Assembly: GCA_021413925.1 (NCBI GenBank)
Contig: JAIOPL010000025.1
Location: 1 to 62,563 of the forward strand
From: Verrucomicrobiota bacterium
GTDB taxonomy: Bacteria; Verrucomicrobiota; Verrucomicrobiia; Chthoniobacterales; UBA6821
DNA: 62,563 nt
Reading direction: 5' to 3'
This document shows positions 22,717-31,824 of the stretch, piece by piece. The notes under the pieces were generated by a model, which was given only the letters and a program-made list of their open reading frames with translations, had not been told where the DNA came from and searched no databases. Within the stretch, counting starts at the first letter, position 1. Each line of letters starts with the position of its first letter. The position numbers and the translations under genes are program-made.

Positions 22717-24282
22717 ATGACGACGAAGGCCAAGGTTTTTCTCTACGACACCACACTGCGTGACGGCACCCAGGGTGAGGGGATCTCTTTCAGCCTGCTG
22801 GATAAGATCCGGATTGCCGAGAAGCTTGCCGGTTTTGGCATGGATTACATCGAGGGTGGATGGCCCGGTTCGAATCCCAAGGATCTCGCATTCTTTGCGG
22901 AGGCTCGGAAACATGATTTCGGGAAGACAAAGATCGCCGCCTTCGGCAGCACCCGTCGTGCAGGGATCAAGGCTTCAGAGGATAACCAATTAGCCCAGTT
23001 ACTGGAGGCGGAAACACCCGTGGTCACCATCTTCGGGAAGAGCTGGAAACTTCAGGTGGATAAGGTGCTGGGGGTTCCCCATGAGGAGAACCTCGCGATG
23101 ATCAGCGATAGCGTGTCCTACCTGAAGTCGTGCGGACGTGAGGTCTTCTACGATGCCGAACATTTCTTCGATGGTTACAAGGATGACGCGGAGTTTGCCT
23201 TGAGAACGCTTGCCGCTGCTGCCGAAGCGGGAGCCGATATGCTCGTCCTCTGCGACACCAACGGGGGCACGATGCCAGAGGAGATCTCAGCAATTACCGG
23301 CGCAGTGGAATCTCGTTTCCCGGGGAAGGTGGGCATCCATACTCATAACGATTGCGGGATGGGTGCTGCTAATGCACTTGCTGCAGTCCATGCCGGTGCG
23401 ATCCAGATCCAGGGGACGATGAACGGCTACGGCGAGCGCACAGGTAACTGCAACCTCACGACCGTGATCCCATGTCTCCAGCTCAAGATAGGCATACCTG
23501 TCGTTCCTGATCTCACGAGACTGAGAGAGGTGTCTCTCTTTGTGGACGAGTTGGCAAACTGCCAGCCTGATGTGCGGGCTCCTTTCGTTGGCAACACAGC
23601 CTTCGCTCACAAGGGGGGGATGCATGTGAATGCGGTGGCCAAGACAGCGGCAGCCTATGAGCACATCGAGCCTTCTGCTGTAGGCAATCATCAGAACATT
23701 CTGGTCTCCGAGCTTTCAGGTCGGAGTAATATCCTTCTCAAGGCTGAGGAGCTAGGCCTAGAACTTACCAAGAGCGACCCTGCCGTGCTCCGGGTGCTGG
23801 AGAGGATCAAGGCCTTGGAATCCGAAGGGTTTGAATTTGAAGCGGCTGATGCCTCACTCGATTTGCTTATCCGGAAGGAACTTGGGCTTCATACCCCACT
23901 CTTCGAGCTGCAGGGATATCATTGTAGCTTCCGCCGTAACGCTGCTGGGTCATCCACAACCTGCGAGGCCACCATCACAATCCTGAACAATGGCCATTCG
24001 CTTGTAATGACAGCCGAAGGAGATGGGCCCGTGAATGCCCTGGATGCCGCCCTCCGCAAGGCCCTGCTGCAGCTTCATCCTTGGATCGCCGGGATCAGAC
24101 TTTCCGATTACAAGGTCCGCATCGTCGATGGAGGAAGAGGGACTGCCGCGCGAACCCGCGTTCACATTCTCTCAAGCGAGGGAGTCGATTCTTGGGGAAC
24201 CGTCGGAGTCTCGGATAACATCATCGAGGCGAGTTGGATGGCGCTGGTTGACTCCCTTGAATACCGCGCCTCAAAGCGTTAA
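22717..24282 (+). CDS. cimA: (R)-citramalate synthase
   Basis: 521 residues. It condenses pyruvate with acetyl-CoA to citramalate, the threonine-independent entry to isoleucine. The N-terminus FLYDTTLRDGTQGEGISF is the HMGL/isopropylmalate synthase signature with metal-binding Asp; the metal-binding His pair is in GIHTHNDCGMGAANALA. The EGGWPGSNPKD motif is characteristic of the citramalate synthase subgroup (TIGR00977-type) rather than LeuA. The C-terminal ~130 residues form the LeuA dimer/allosteric domain, where isoleucine feedback would act. It begins 34 bp after the LOG gene. Confidence 0.92.
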   Translation: MTTKAKVFLYDTTLRDGTQGEGISFSLLDKIRIAEKLAGFGMDYIEGGWPGSNPKDLAFFAEARKHDFGKTKIAAFGSTRRAGIKASEDNQLAQLLEAETPVVTIFGKSWKLQVDKVLGVPHEENLAMISDSVSYLKSCGREVFYDAEHFFDGYKDDAEFALRTLAAAAEAGADMLVLCDTNGGTMPEEISAITGAVESRFPGKVGIHTHNDCGMGAANALAAVHAGAIQIQGTMNGYGERTGNCNLTTVIPCLQLKIGIPVVPDLTRLREVSLFVDELANCQPDVRAPFVGNTAFAHKGGMHVNAVAKTAAAYEHIEPSAVGNHQNILVSELSGRSNILLKAEELGLELTKSDPAVLRVLERIKALESEGFEFEAADASLDLLIRKELGLHTPLFELQGYHCSFRRNAAGSSTTCEATITILNNGHSLVMTAEGDGPVNALDAALRKALLQLHPWIAGIRLSDYKVRIVDGGRGTAARTRVHILSSEGVDSWGTVGVSDNIIEASWMALVDSLEYRASKR

Positions 24283-24384
24283 GGAATTCTTAAGGATTTC
24301 GGTGCATTGCATGGTCATTGCTCACTTGCCGTAGGTTGAAGCTACGACTGCGCTGCCATTCCTGTCACTGCATCCCGAACTTCT

Positions 24385-24580
24385 TAGAGCATCTTGCGTT
24401 TAGTCTGTCGTTCTTTGGGCGATCATCTTGACCGTCGATAAATAACAGGACTCGCGCAAAGGCGCAAAGGCGCGGAGGAAAAGACAAAGGATTGGGTCCG
24501 GAGAAGATTGTCACCGATGTCTTCAAAGATACGTTGCCATGAGTCATAAAAACTCTGCGTCTTTGCGTCTTTGCGCGAGA
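24385..24580. repeat. Dispersed ~110-bp repeat copy 2 plus inverted GCGCAGAG arms
   Basis: 24385-24499 matches 10278-10391. It contains the left arm CTCGCGCAAAGGCGCAAAGG (24451-24470), answered by the right arm AACTCTGCGTCTTTGCGTCT with GCGCGAGA (24551-24580). It occupies most of the 356-bp gap between cimA and the M23 peptidase gene; no gene is seen there. Confidence 0.75.
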
Positions 24581-24638
24581 TTTCTTCCCTTTTACATGCG
24601 TCAAATAAAACCGAAACCGCTCTAATGCTCGGGAAACT

Positions 24639-25586
24639 CTACTGACTGCTGTGGGAGTCGGAAGAACTGGAGGAGGACTTGTGGTGTTTGTGCTTTTTCT
24701 TCGAGTGATGGGAATGTGAGGCTTTGGAAGAGCTCTTTTTCTTCTGGGGATGAAAGAAGAAGCGATGAAAGGACCAAGGGTTTTCCGGAGTCGGCAGCAA
24801 GAAGTGGGCAGCCGGAGTCGGGACATGGCGTCCGCCACCGTGGAGCTTTCGATGCTCCATGATAAAATCCGTGGGGACCCAGTAGCTGAGAAGGTCGCGG
24901 GTGCCTCCCGCATGATTCACTCCGATTGAAAGATCCTTGTGCATCTCGAAGTGAAGGTGAGGAGGGTACATTCCGTGATTATTACCGATGGTGCCTATCT
25001 GCTGACCTCGTTTCACCTGCTCTCCCTCCTTCACCATCATCCTATCGAGATGACCATAGAGAGAATCGGCAAAATGCAACTGCCTGTTATCGATCCAGGC
25101 ATGGCGGACGATGACAACGTTCCCCCAGTCGGCATGGATGTCCCGTGCCAGAACGACGAGGCCATTCCCGATGGAATGCACAGAATGCCCGAATGCTTGC
25201 CCTTTTCCTCCGGCGATGACCCAGTCCTCTCCAAGATGACCATGGGCACGGAATCCCCGTGATTTGCAAAATCCTGTTCCGTTGGGAGGCGCCACTGCCA
25301 AGTCGAACCCATCAGCCGTGACGGCTGATGCCTCAGGTAAAATATCAATCGAGGGGAAGGAGTGGAATAAGCGCGCAAAAAAACCCTGAGGGGCTATGGC
25401 GGAATCATCAGCCCGGCCTTGTGGTGACAGGAATGCAAAAACCAGTGCCGGAAGAAAGCAGGCAATGAATGGAGGTCGGCTCAACACGAAAGTTTTTATT
25501 CTAGAAAAGGAAGCGGTGACCGTGCAACCCCGCGGTTCGATTCCTTCATCATAGTAACTGGTAATCTGATTGCATGGACGCGCCAC
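24639..25586 (-). CDS. M23-family peptidase (LytM domain), secreted
   Basis: Up to 315 residues. A hydrophobic stretch ([22 protein letters not shown]) is the probable signal peptide; the ATG at 25586 leaves a long n-region, and a GTG at 25487 would give a more standard one. The LytM core runs from GHLGEDW (first zinc His and Asp) to [20 protein letters not shown] and HLHFEM, the H-x-H zinc motif. Such enzymes cut peptidoglycan cross-links or cell-wall peptides. The C-terminal tail is an extreme Ser/His/Lys-rich low-complexity stretch ([16 protein letters not shown]) that may bind metal or wall polymers. It is divergent from carA. Confidence 0.87.
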   Translation of the reverse strand: MARPCNQITSYYDEGIEPRGCTVTASFSRIKTFVLSRPPFIACFLPALVFAFLSPQGRADDSAIAPQGFFARLFHSFPSIDILPEASAVTADGFDLAVAPPNGTGFCKSRGFRAHGHLGEDWVIAGGKGQAFGHSVHSIGNGLVVLARDIHADWGNVVIVRHAWIDNRQLHFADSLYGHLDRMMVKEGEQVKRGQQIGTIGNNHGMYPPHLHFEMHKDLSIGVNHAGGTRDLLSYWVPTDFIMEHRKLHGGGRHVPTPAAHFLLPTPENPWSFHRFFFHPQKKKSSSKASHSHHSKKKHKHHKSSSSSSDSHSSQ

Positions 25587-25621
25587 GCGTGATGAGATTA
25601 ATAGGTTTCTCTTTTAATTAC

Positions 25622-26761
25622 ATGCCTGCATCATCCCATCCATCTCCCGCTATTCTGGCACTTGAAGACGGTCGCATCTTTCCTGGTTTTTCCATTGGTG
25701 CACCGGGAAACGCTATTGGTGAGATTTGTTTCAATACCTCCATGAGTGGCTACCAAGAGGTTCTTACTGATCCTTCCTACCGGGGACAGATCGTCACGAT
25801 GACTTATCCCCTTATCGGCAACTACGGAACGGGCGTTGAAGATGGGGAGAGTTCAGTTCCTCAGGTGAGCGGATTTGTCATTGAGGAGCTTTCCAGAGTG
25901 GATAGCAGTTGGCGCTCTTCGGAAAATCTGCACTCCTATCTGCGCCGTCACGGAATTCCGGCGATTTGCGGAATCGATACCCGCTCACTGACCCGTCATC
26001 TTCGGACCCAAGGTGCCATGCGGGCCTGTCTCAGTACGGATGGATCAGATGCCGCTGCTGCCGTGGCTCGGGCTAAAGATGCACCTAAGCTTGAAGAACT
26101 CGATCTGGTGGGAGAGGTCTCCACTAAGGAAACCTACGAATGGGATCCCGAATGCAAGGAAAGCATCCAGTTCGGAATGACCCGACATTCAGGCGAGGGG
26201 AGGGAGCCTCTGGTTGTCCTCTACGACTTCGGTGTGAAGCGTAACATCCTGCGACTCCTTCGTTCTCAGGGCGTACGTGTGATGGTTGTCCCTTCCACGA
26301 CTTCTGCTGAGGAAGCGCTTGCCCTGAACCCCGACGGCATCTTTCTCTCCAATGGCCCCGGTGACCCGGCTGTGCTCACTCAGGCCCACGAGACAGCCAG
26401 GCGCCTTGCCGAGGTAAAGCCCGTCTTCGGCATCTGTCTGGGCCACCAGATCCTCTCGCTGGCTTTCGGCGCGAGCACGTTCAAGCTCAAGTTCGGCCAC
26501 CGTGGAGCGAATCAGCCAGTTCAGGATCTGAGGACAGGCCGTGTGATCATCACCTCGCAGAATCATGGCTATGCGGTTAAAGAGGAGGGGTTGCCTTCCG
26601 ATCTGGAGATCACTCACCGGCATCTGAATGACGGAACGGTTGCGGGTATAAGGCACCGCACGAAAACTGTTATGGCCGTCCAGTTCCATCCCGAGGCATC
26701 CCCCGGGCCCCATGATTCCGCATCCTTCTTCGAGGAGTTTGTTCAGGTACTGAAGGGCTGA
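25622..26761 (+). CDS. carA: Carbamoyl-phosphate synthase small subunit
   Basis: 379 residues from the ATG at 25622 ([17 protein letters not shown]). It hydrolyses glutamine and feeds ammonia to CarB for carbamoyl phosphate in pyrimidine and arginine synthesis. The N-terminal domain shows [18 protein letters not shown] and NYG; the class I glutamine amidotransferase domain has LSNGPGDP, the nucleophile in [10 protein letters not shown] and the His/Glu of [11 protein letters not shown]. The length is normal. carB does not follow: the next gene is a convergent HNH nuclease, so the subunits are unlinked. Confidence 0.95.
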   Translation: MPASSHPSPAILALEDGRIFPGFSIGAPGNAIGEICFNTSMSGYQEVLTDPSYRGQIVTMTYPLIGNYGTGVEDGESSVPQVSGFVIEELSRVDSSWRSSENLHSYLRRHGIPAICGIDTRSLTRHLRTQGAMRACLSTDGSDAAAAVARAKDAPKLEELDLVGEVSTKETYEWDPECKESIQFGMTRHSGEGREPLVVLYDFGVKRNILRLLRSQGVRVMVVPSTTSAEEALALNPDGIFLSNGPGDPAVLTQAHETARRLAEVKPVFGICLGHQILSLAFGASTFKLKFGHRGANQPVQDLRTGRVIITSQNHGYAVKEEGLPSDLEITHRHLNDGTVAGIRHRTKTVMAVQFHPEASPGPHDSASFFEEFVQVLKG

Positions 26762-26769
26762 TGCCTTAG

Positions 26770-26872
26770 GTGGATAGACTGAAGGCTGTTAGACTTTTAG
26801 GAAATGGATTGGAGGTAACTTTAGCGGCTGGGGTTTCACTAAAAACCATCAGTCTTTAGTCTAAAAGCCTTC
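26770..26872. repeat. Inverted short repeat between carA and the HNH gene
   Basis: GACTGAAGGCTGTTAGACTT (26778-26797) is answered by AGTCTTTAGTCTAAAAGCCTT-like sequence at 26853-26872. It is similar in style to the CTGTTGGACTGTTAGGCTG stretch at 13310-13328. It may act as a loose bidirectional terminator for the convergent genes. Confidence 0.4.
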
Positions 26873-26881
26873 CCCCACATC

Positions 26882-27493
26882 CTACTCACCCAGCTCTACA
26901 TTCCAGTATGCTAGGTCGATGAAGTGGCTCCAGCTGTCATCAACGCCCCCTGCAAACGTGATGTTGACGAAGGGGCGCCATTTCGGCCTCTTCGGTTTCT
27001 TAAGGAGTTGCATCCGTGCCTCATGTGGGAGTCGATTCCCCTTGCGGGTATTGCAGGTAATGCACGAACAGACGACGTTCTCCCATGTTGTCTGCCCACC
27101 CCGGTCTCGGGGTAGCACGTGATCGATGTTCAGATTGTTACGCTCGAAGAGTTCACCGCAGTACTGGCAGGTATTCTTATCGCGCTCAAAGACGTTGAGT
27201 CGCGTGAATTTTACCTCCTTCTTAGGCAGTCGGTCAAAGAGGCAGAGGACGATAATGCGGGGAACTCGGATCTTGAGCGAGATTGTCTGCAGCATCCGGG
27301 GTTCCGGGTGGGAAAGTGAAAAGTGTCTCCAGCTGAGAAAATCATGGGTAAAAAAATTCTTCTCTCCGTCGGTTGCGACAACCTGAGCATGCCCTTGGTA
27401 GAGAAGGGTGAGAGCCCGGCGTGCGGAGCAGGTATTGATCGCCTGCCACAATCTGTTGAGTACAAGCACTGGTTGATCGAGTAGAGTATCCAT
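26882..27493 (-). CDS. HNH endonuclease
   Basis: A 203-residue protein with an HNH zinc-finger nuclease core: CQYCGELF supplies one Cys pair, NIDHVLPRDRGGQTTWENVV contains the His-Asn-type catalytic segment, and CITCNTRKGNR the second Cys pair. The N-terminal ~90 residues (VLVLNRLWQAINTCSARRAL, LYQGHAQVV) match the widely conserved chromosomal type found in many phyla rather than a phage or intron enzyme. Its role is unknown; DNA repair or RNA processing has been suggested for such stand-alone HNH proteins. Convergent with carA. Confidence 0.88.
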   Translation of the reverse strand: MDTLLDQPVLVLNRLWQAINTCSARRALTLLYQGHAQVVATDGEKNFFTHDFLSWRHFSLSHPEPRMLQTISLKIRVPRIIVLCLFDRLPKKEVKFTRLNVFERDKNTCQYCGELFERNNLNIDHVLPRDRGGQTTWENVVCSCITCNTRKGNRLPHEARMQLLKKPKRPKWRPFVNITFAGGVDDSWSHFIDLAYWNVELGE

Positions 27494-27672
27494 GATCTTG
27501 TGTTTGGTAAGTCAAGAGCATGGAAGTCAGCAATCCTTGCTGTCAATGCCTCAGGCGCGACAATTTCGTGACATGTAGGAGGCACGGTAGCCCCGAATCC
27601 TTTTTCTGAAAAAAGGTAGGTTTGCTCTCCTCGCATGAAACAGGTATTTTCACCAACCCTTTCAGTACCGTT

Positions 27673-30600
27673 ATGAATCGATTCCTTCTCTGCCTCTTTC
27701 TACTTCTCGGTGGTGCGGAGGTTCTGTTGGCGGCGGACTCTTCCGAACAGTTTCTCAATGCCTATCAGGCCTATCAGCAGGGCGAGAAATTGGAGAGGGA
27801 CGGGAGTGCTTCCGAATCTTTGAAAAAGTACAGGTTTGCTCAGAGTCTTCTTATTGAAATCGAGAAGAACGATCCCTCCTGGCAGAAAGCCGTTGTCGAG
27901 TACCGCCTCAAGAAGACACAGGAAGGGCTTGAACGTCTTCAGGGAGCAGCAGGAAACTCCAATGATAGTTCCGTGAATCAGTCTCCGGCACAGCCTGAGG
28001 GGATCTCCCCGGAAGCAACCGGGGGAGCTCCGAGCATTTCGATCGTCCCTCCAGGAGCTAAATCCGCAAGCAATGAGGGACGCCCATCCTCAGGAGATTC
28101 GTCAACCGAAGTCCGTCGCCTCAAGCGAATGCTCGAAACACTCCGAGGGGAACTCAAGGAGGCTAGGGAGGCCATTTCCTCGGAAAAAAACCGAACCAAG
28201 GATCTCGAAAATATCAAGTGGGTCGAGGAACGTTCCAAATTAGAAAAGGAACTTCAGATTACGAAGAATCAGGTTGGTGCACTCAATGAGAAACTGCAAA
28301 AGCGCGATTCTTGGGAAAACGACCTGAAGTCCCTTCAAAAGAAACTGGATGATACTCTCGCTGACAAAGTTGCCTTCGAGGAGGAGTACCAGAATCGAGA
28401 AAAAAAGAAGGATGAGTCCAACGCGCTGCTCGTGAAGCAACTTGACGAGGCGCGTCAGAAACTTGTCCTCAGTTCATCCGCGGAGAAAAAGTCTCAGCAG
28501 CTCAGCGCCGACCTGGACAATGCAAGGCAAGAAGTCGCGGGCATAAAGGAGCAACTTAACCACGCTGTCCAGGCTACGAAGGATTACGAGGCCAAGAACG
28601 AGGGCCTTCGCAAGGAGATGGATTTCACCAAGGAGAAGCTGAACGTCGCCTTGAGGCAGGCGGACGAGCTTGCTCCGCTCCGGGGAAAGATCCAAAAACT
28701 TCAGGCCGATTCAGTCAAGGCCGAGGCAGATGCCAGAGCTTCCAAGGAGAAGGTGGCGGCTCTCGAAAACGACACTCTTAAGCTGCAAACAGATTCCAAG
28801 AACCGAGAGGCGTCTTTGAGGGCTGATTTTCAGGCTCTTGAGGAAGAGCGGAACAAACTCTCCGGAAAAGTTTCCCAATTGTCGGAAGCAACCCGTGATG
28901 CGGGTAAGGTCAAGGGATTGGAGTCTGATGCGGAGTCGTTGAAAAAAGCAGTGCTCGAGCTTCAGGAGAAAGCACTCCTTGCAGGACAGGAAATCACCAA
29001 GGCTCGCGCGGATGCCGATGCCTCTGCCAAGGAAGCCAAGGTAGCCGAAGGGAAACTAGCCGCAAATATAGCAATCGCATTAGCGGACCGGGCAGTTCTT
29101 GAGGAGGAGAGGCAGAGACTCACAGCTAAGCTCGAAGATTTCGTTCGTAAAAACGAAGAGCTTGGAAAGGTAGCAGCAACAGCTGCACCGCTCACCAAGG
29201 AGATCGAGAATCTCACTACGAAACTCGCCTCGAACAATGAGGCTCTCACGACGACAAAAAACAAGTTGGCCCAAACGGAAAGGAATGCGGAGCAGTCCAA
29301 AAAGGAAGCTGACTCGTCGTTGAAGGATCTTACGGCGCTCAGAGAAGCCTCTGCGAAGAGTGCCGCTGCTGCCGAAGCTGAAAAGGCCGCTCTCGAGGAG
29401 GAGAGGCGGAGACTCACAGCTAAGCTCGAAGATGCCGTTCGTAAAAACGAAGAGCTTGGAAAGGTAGCTGCAACAGCTGCGCCGCTCACCAAGGAAATCG
29501 AGGATCTCACTACGAAACTCGCCTCGAACAATGAGGCTCTCACGACGACAAAAAACAAGTTGGCCCAAACGGAAAGGAATGCGGAGCAGTCCAAAAAGGA
29601 AGCTGACTCGTCATTGAAGGATCTCACTGCGGGCAGAGAAGCCTCTGTGAAGAGTGCCGCTGCTGCCGAAGCAGACAAGGCTGCTCTTGAGGAGGAGAGG
29701 CGGAGACTCACAGCTAAGCTCGAAGATGCCTCGAAAAGGAATGAGGAGTTGAAGAAGGTTGCTGACTCATCAGTCCCCCTTGCCAGGGAGATCGAGAATC
29801 TCAAGTTACGTTTGCTCGAGAACAGCAAAGCCTCGGATCAAGCCAAGTCAAATAACGATCTGGCATTGCAAGCCGCCAGCGATTCAAAATCGGAACTTCA
29901 GAGACGGCTGGACGCGGCAACGGGACTTAAGCAGATTCTTGAAAAGCAGAATCTCTCACTTCAGGAGCAGCTCAAGTCCGTCATGGTTCAGATGGGCTCA
30001 CTTGTCGATCGTGGACAAGATTCAGGCGCTCTTCGGGGACAGATCGAGAAACTGCAGCGGCAGATGGATTCTAGTGTTGCCGACTCCACCAAATCTCAGC
30101 AACAGCTTGTCGAACTATCAAAAGCACGCCCCGAGCAGGAAAAGCTTATTCAGCAGAAAGAGATCGACCTAGCCGCCGCTAAACAAGATGCCGAAAAACT
30201 CCGGAATGAACTTTCTCAAGCCAATCAGAGAAATGCGGATCTCCAGCGACATGCCGACGAGGGCGATGATCATCTCAAGAAACTCCAGGATCAGTTGGCA
30301 TCTCTTTCAACAACGATGCCCGGTCAGGAGAAGCAGCTTTCCGAGGCCAAAGACGAGGCCGGGAAGCTCCAATCCGAGCTTGCCGACGTAAAGACTAAAC
30401 TATCCCTTCTTCAGAAAAAAAACGCCTCGGGGGGCGATCAACTCAAGGATCTCAAGGACCGCCTTGAGGAGAAAGAAGCACAACTTGCCCGATACAAGAA
30501 AAAGAAGAGTAAGTCGGAAGGCGATGGCAATCTCGTGAAGGAAAACGATCTCCTGCGTGGAATTATCATGAGGCAGGTTAAGGAAGAGGCACGGCGTGCT

Positions 30601-31521
30601 CAGGCGCGGCGTCTCCTCGAGGATGAAATGAAACGTCTGAATGTGCAGTCTCAGTCTTTAAGTGATCAGGTTGTTTTGCTTTCCACTCCCTCAGCCGAAC
30701 TAACCCCGCAGGAGCGATCCCTCTTCAAGCAGGGACAGCTTGTGGTGGCCGAGTCGGCTGATGGTAAAATCCAGGAATCCATCTCCGCCCGGAAGATTAA
30801 TGACTCAGGGAGTGACGCTGAGATGACGAATCAGCAAACGAACCCCTCTATCGAAAGCGTTGCTGCAAAAGGAGACACCAAGACGTCGGAGGGCAGCTCA
30901 ATCCAAACGATAAACGGAATCTCTGCCAACTCATCTACGAATCCGGCAACTCAAGAAATCCCTTGGGAAGGAAAGCTCAAGGCATGCCTAGCCAAGGCCA
31001 AGGATGAATTTGACAGGCAGGATTACCTCCAATCCGAAAACACTTTCCAGGAAGCCTTGAAAATTTCCCCGGATGATTATTTTGCTCTTTCGAATATCGG
31101 CGTTGTGGAATTCCAATTGGGTAAAATGACCGAGGCCGAGGAGTTTCTGAAGAGGGCCTCGACCAAGGTGACCGATAGTTCCTTTGCGCTTACCACCCTG
31201 GGTATTGTGCATTATCGTCAACAGAGGTTGGACGATGCTGAAAAGGTCCTCAAGAAGGCTGTCGCGATCAATCAGCAGGACTTCACGGCGCATAATTACT
31301 TGGGAATCGTCCTTGCAGCATCGGGTAAGGGAAAGGCCGGAGAAGAAGAGATCATGAAGGCTATCGAGATCAATCCTCAGTATGCTGACGCTCATTTCAA
31401 CCTGGCTGTCATCTACGCTACCGGCAAACCCCCAGCCAAGATGATGGCCAAGAAGCATTATGCGAAGGCGATCGAGCTCGGTGCGCCCCCCGATCCCTCG
31501 CTGGAACGGCTAGTTCAGTAG
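27673..31521 (+). CDS. Giant exported coiled-coil protein with C-terminal TPR domain
   Basis: 1282 residues from the ATG at 27673, which opens directly into a signal peptide (NRFLLCLFLLLGGAEVLLAA). The region to about residue 120 looks like a TPR-type helix pair. Then about 800 residues of Lys/Glu/Ala/Leu-rich heptads form a long coiled coil. Within it a 98-residue block (14 heptads) is repeated: blocks starting with EEER at 29098, 29392 and 29686 are nearly identical in DNA. The last ~190 residues carry about four TPR units (FALSNIGVVEFQLGKMTEAE, and so on). It is probably a periplasmic or envelope scaffold with a protein-binding end; function unknown. Smooth-muscle-myosin-like hits would be coiled-coil artefacts. 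Confidence 0.85.
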   Translation: MNRFLLCLFLLLGGAEVLLAADSSEQFLNAYQAYQQGEKLERDGSASESLKKYRFAQSLLIEIEKNDPSWQKAVVEYRLKKTQEGLERLQGAAGNSNDSSVNQSPAQPEGISPEATGGAPSISIVPPGAKSASNEGRPSSGDSSTEVRRLKRMLETLRGELKEAREAISSEKNRTKDLENIKWVEERSKLEKELQITKNQVGALNEKLQKRDSWENDLKSLQKKLDDTLADKVAFEEEYQNREKKKDESNALLVKQLDEARQKLVLSSSAEKKSQQLSADLDNARQEVAGIKEQLNHAVQATKDYEAKNEGLRKEMDFTKEKLNVALRQADELAPLRGKIQKLQADSVKAEADARASKEKVAALENDTLKLQTDSKNREASLRADFQALEEERNKLSGKVSQLSEATRDAGKVKGLESDAESLKKAVLELQEKALLAGQEITKARADADASAKEAKVAEGKLAANIAIALADRAVLEEERQRLTAKLEDFVRKNEELGKVAATAAPLTKEIENLTTKLASNNEALTTTKNKLAQTERNAEQSKKEADSSLKDLTALREASAKSAAAAEAEKAALEEERRRLTAKLEDAVRKNEELGKVAATAAPLTKEIEDLTTKLASNNEALTTTKNKLAQTERNAEQSKKEADSSLKDLTAGREASVKSAAAAEADKAALEEERRRLTAKLEDASKRNEELKKVADSSVPLAREIENLKLRLLENSKASDQAKSNNDLALQAASDSKSELQRRLDAATGLKQILEKQNLSLQEQLKSVMVQMGSLVDRGQDSGALRGQIEKLQRQMDSSVADSTKSQQQLVELSKARPEQEKLIQQKEIDLAAAKQDAEKLRNELSQANQRNADLQRHADEGDDHLKKLQDQLASLSTTMPGQEKQLSEAKDEAGKLQSELADVKTKLSLLQKKNASGGDQLKDLKDRLEEKEAQLARYKKKKSKSEGDGNLVKENDLLRGIIMRQVKEEARRAQARRLLEDEMKRLNVQSQSLSDQVVLLSTPSAELTPQERSLFKQGQLVVAESADGKIQESISARKINDSGSDAEMTNQQTNPSIESVAAKGDTKTSEGSSIQTINGISANSSTNPATQEIPWEGKLKACLAKAKDEFDRQDYLQSENTFQEALKISPDDYFALSNIGVVEFQLGKMTEAEEFLKRASTKVTDSSFALTTLGIVHYRQQRLDDAEKVLKKAVAINQQDFTAHNYLGIVLAASGKGKAGEEEIMKAIEINPQYADAHFNLAVIYATGKPPAKMMAKKHYAKAIELGAPPDPSLERLVQ
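29098..29760 (+). repeat. 294-bp in-gene tandem repeat (98 residues, 14 heptads)
   Basis: Unit starts at 29098, 29392 and 29686 are exactly 294 bp apart. The first two units differ at only a few bases, and the third diverges after about 50 bp. The unit length is an integer number of heptads, so copy-number changes keep the coiled-coil register. Confidence 0.85.
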
Positions 31522-31576
31522 ATCTTGATCAACGAGTTTTTTGTTTACTCTTAAGCATTTGACCAAAGAGAGAAAA

Positions 31577-31761
31577 TCTCGCGCAGAGACGCAGAGGATA
31601 AACTCAAAGGCATTTGGATCAGATTGGAGTACCACACCATGCATTATCCGAATGCAGAGACTTATTCTTATCGTAAAACCTTCCTATCGCACGATGCCTG
31701 CTAGTTTAAGATCTTTTGTCTCCAGACTAAAAACCTCAGCGTCTCTGCGCCTCCGCGGGAG
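31577..31761. repeat. Inverted-arm repeat (GCGCAGAG family)
   Basis: Left arm TCTCGCGCAGAGACGCAGAG (31577-31596); right arm CTCAGCGTCTCTGCGCCTCC ending GCGGGAG (31735-31761). The loop is about 138 bp. It fills the 303-bp gap between the coiled-coil gene and the phosphatase-like gene; no coding sequence is seen there. Confidence 0.75.
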
Positions 31762-31824
31762 TCTTTTTATTTTCCGAGAAAAATGGGCGTTCCTTTTAAT
31801 GTGATAAATTAACAAGTCAACACT

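Noticed and set aside
28962-29828. A 288-codon minus-strand open frame inside the coiled-coil gene
   Set aside because: Ser/Phe-rich translation opposite a Lys/Glu/Ala-rich coiled coil; the open frame follows from the biased codons and the 294-bp repeats.
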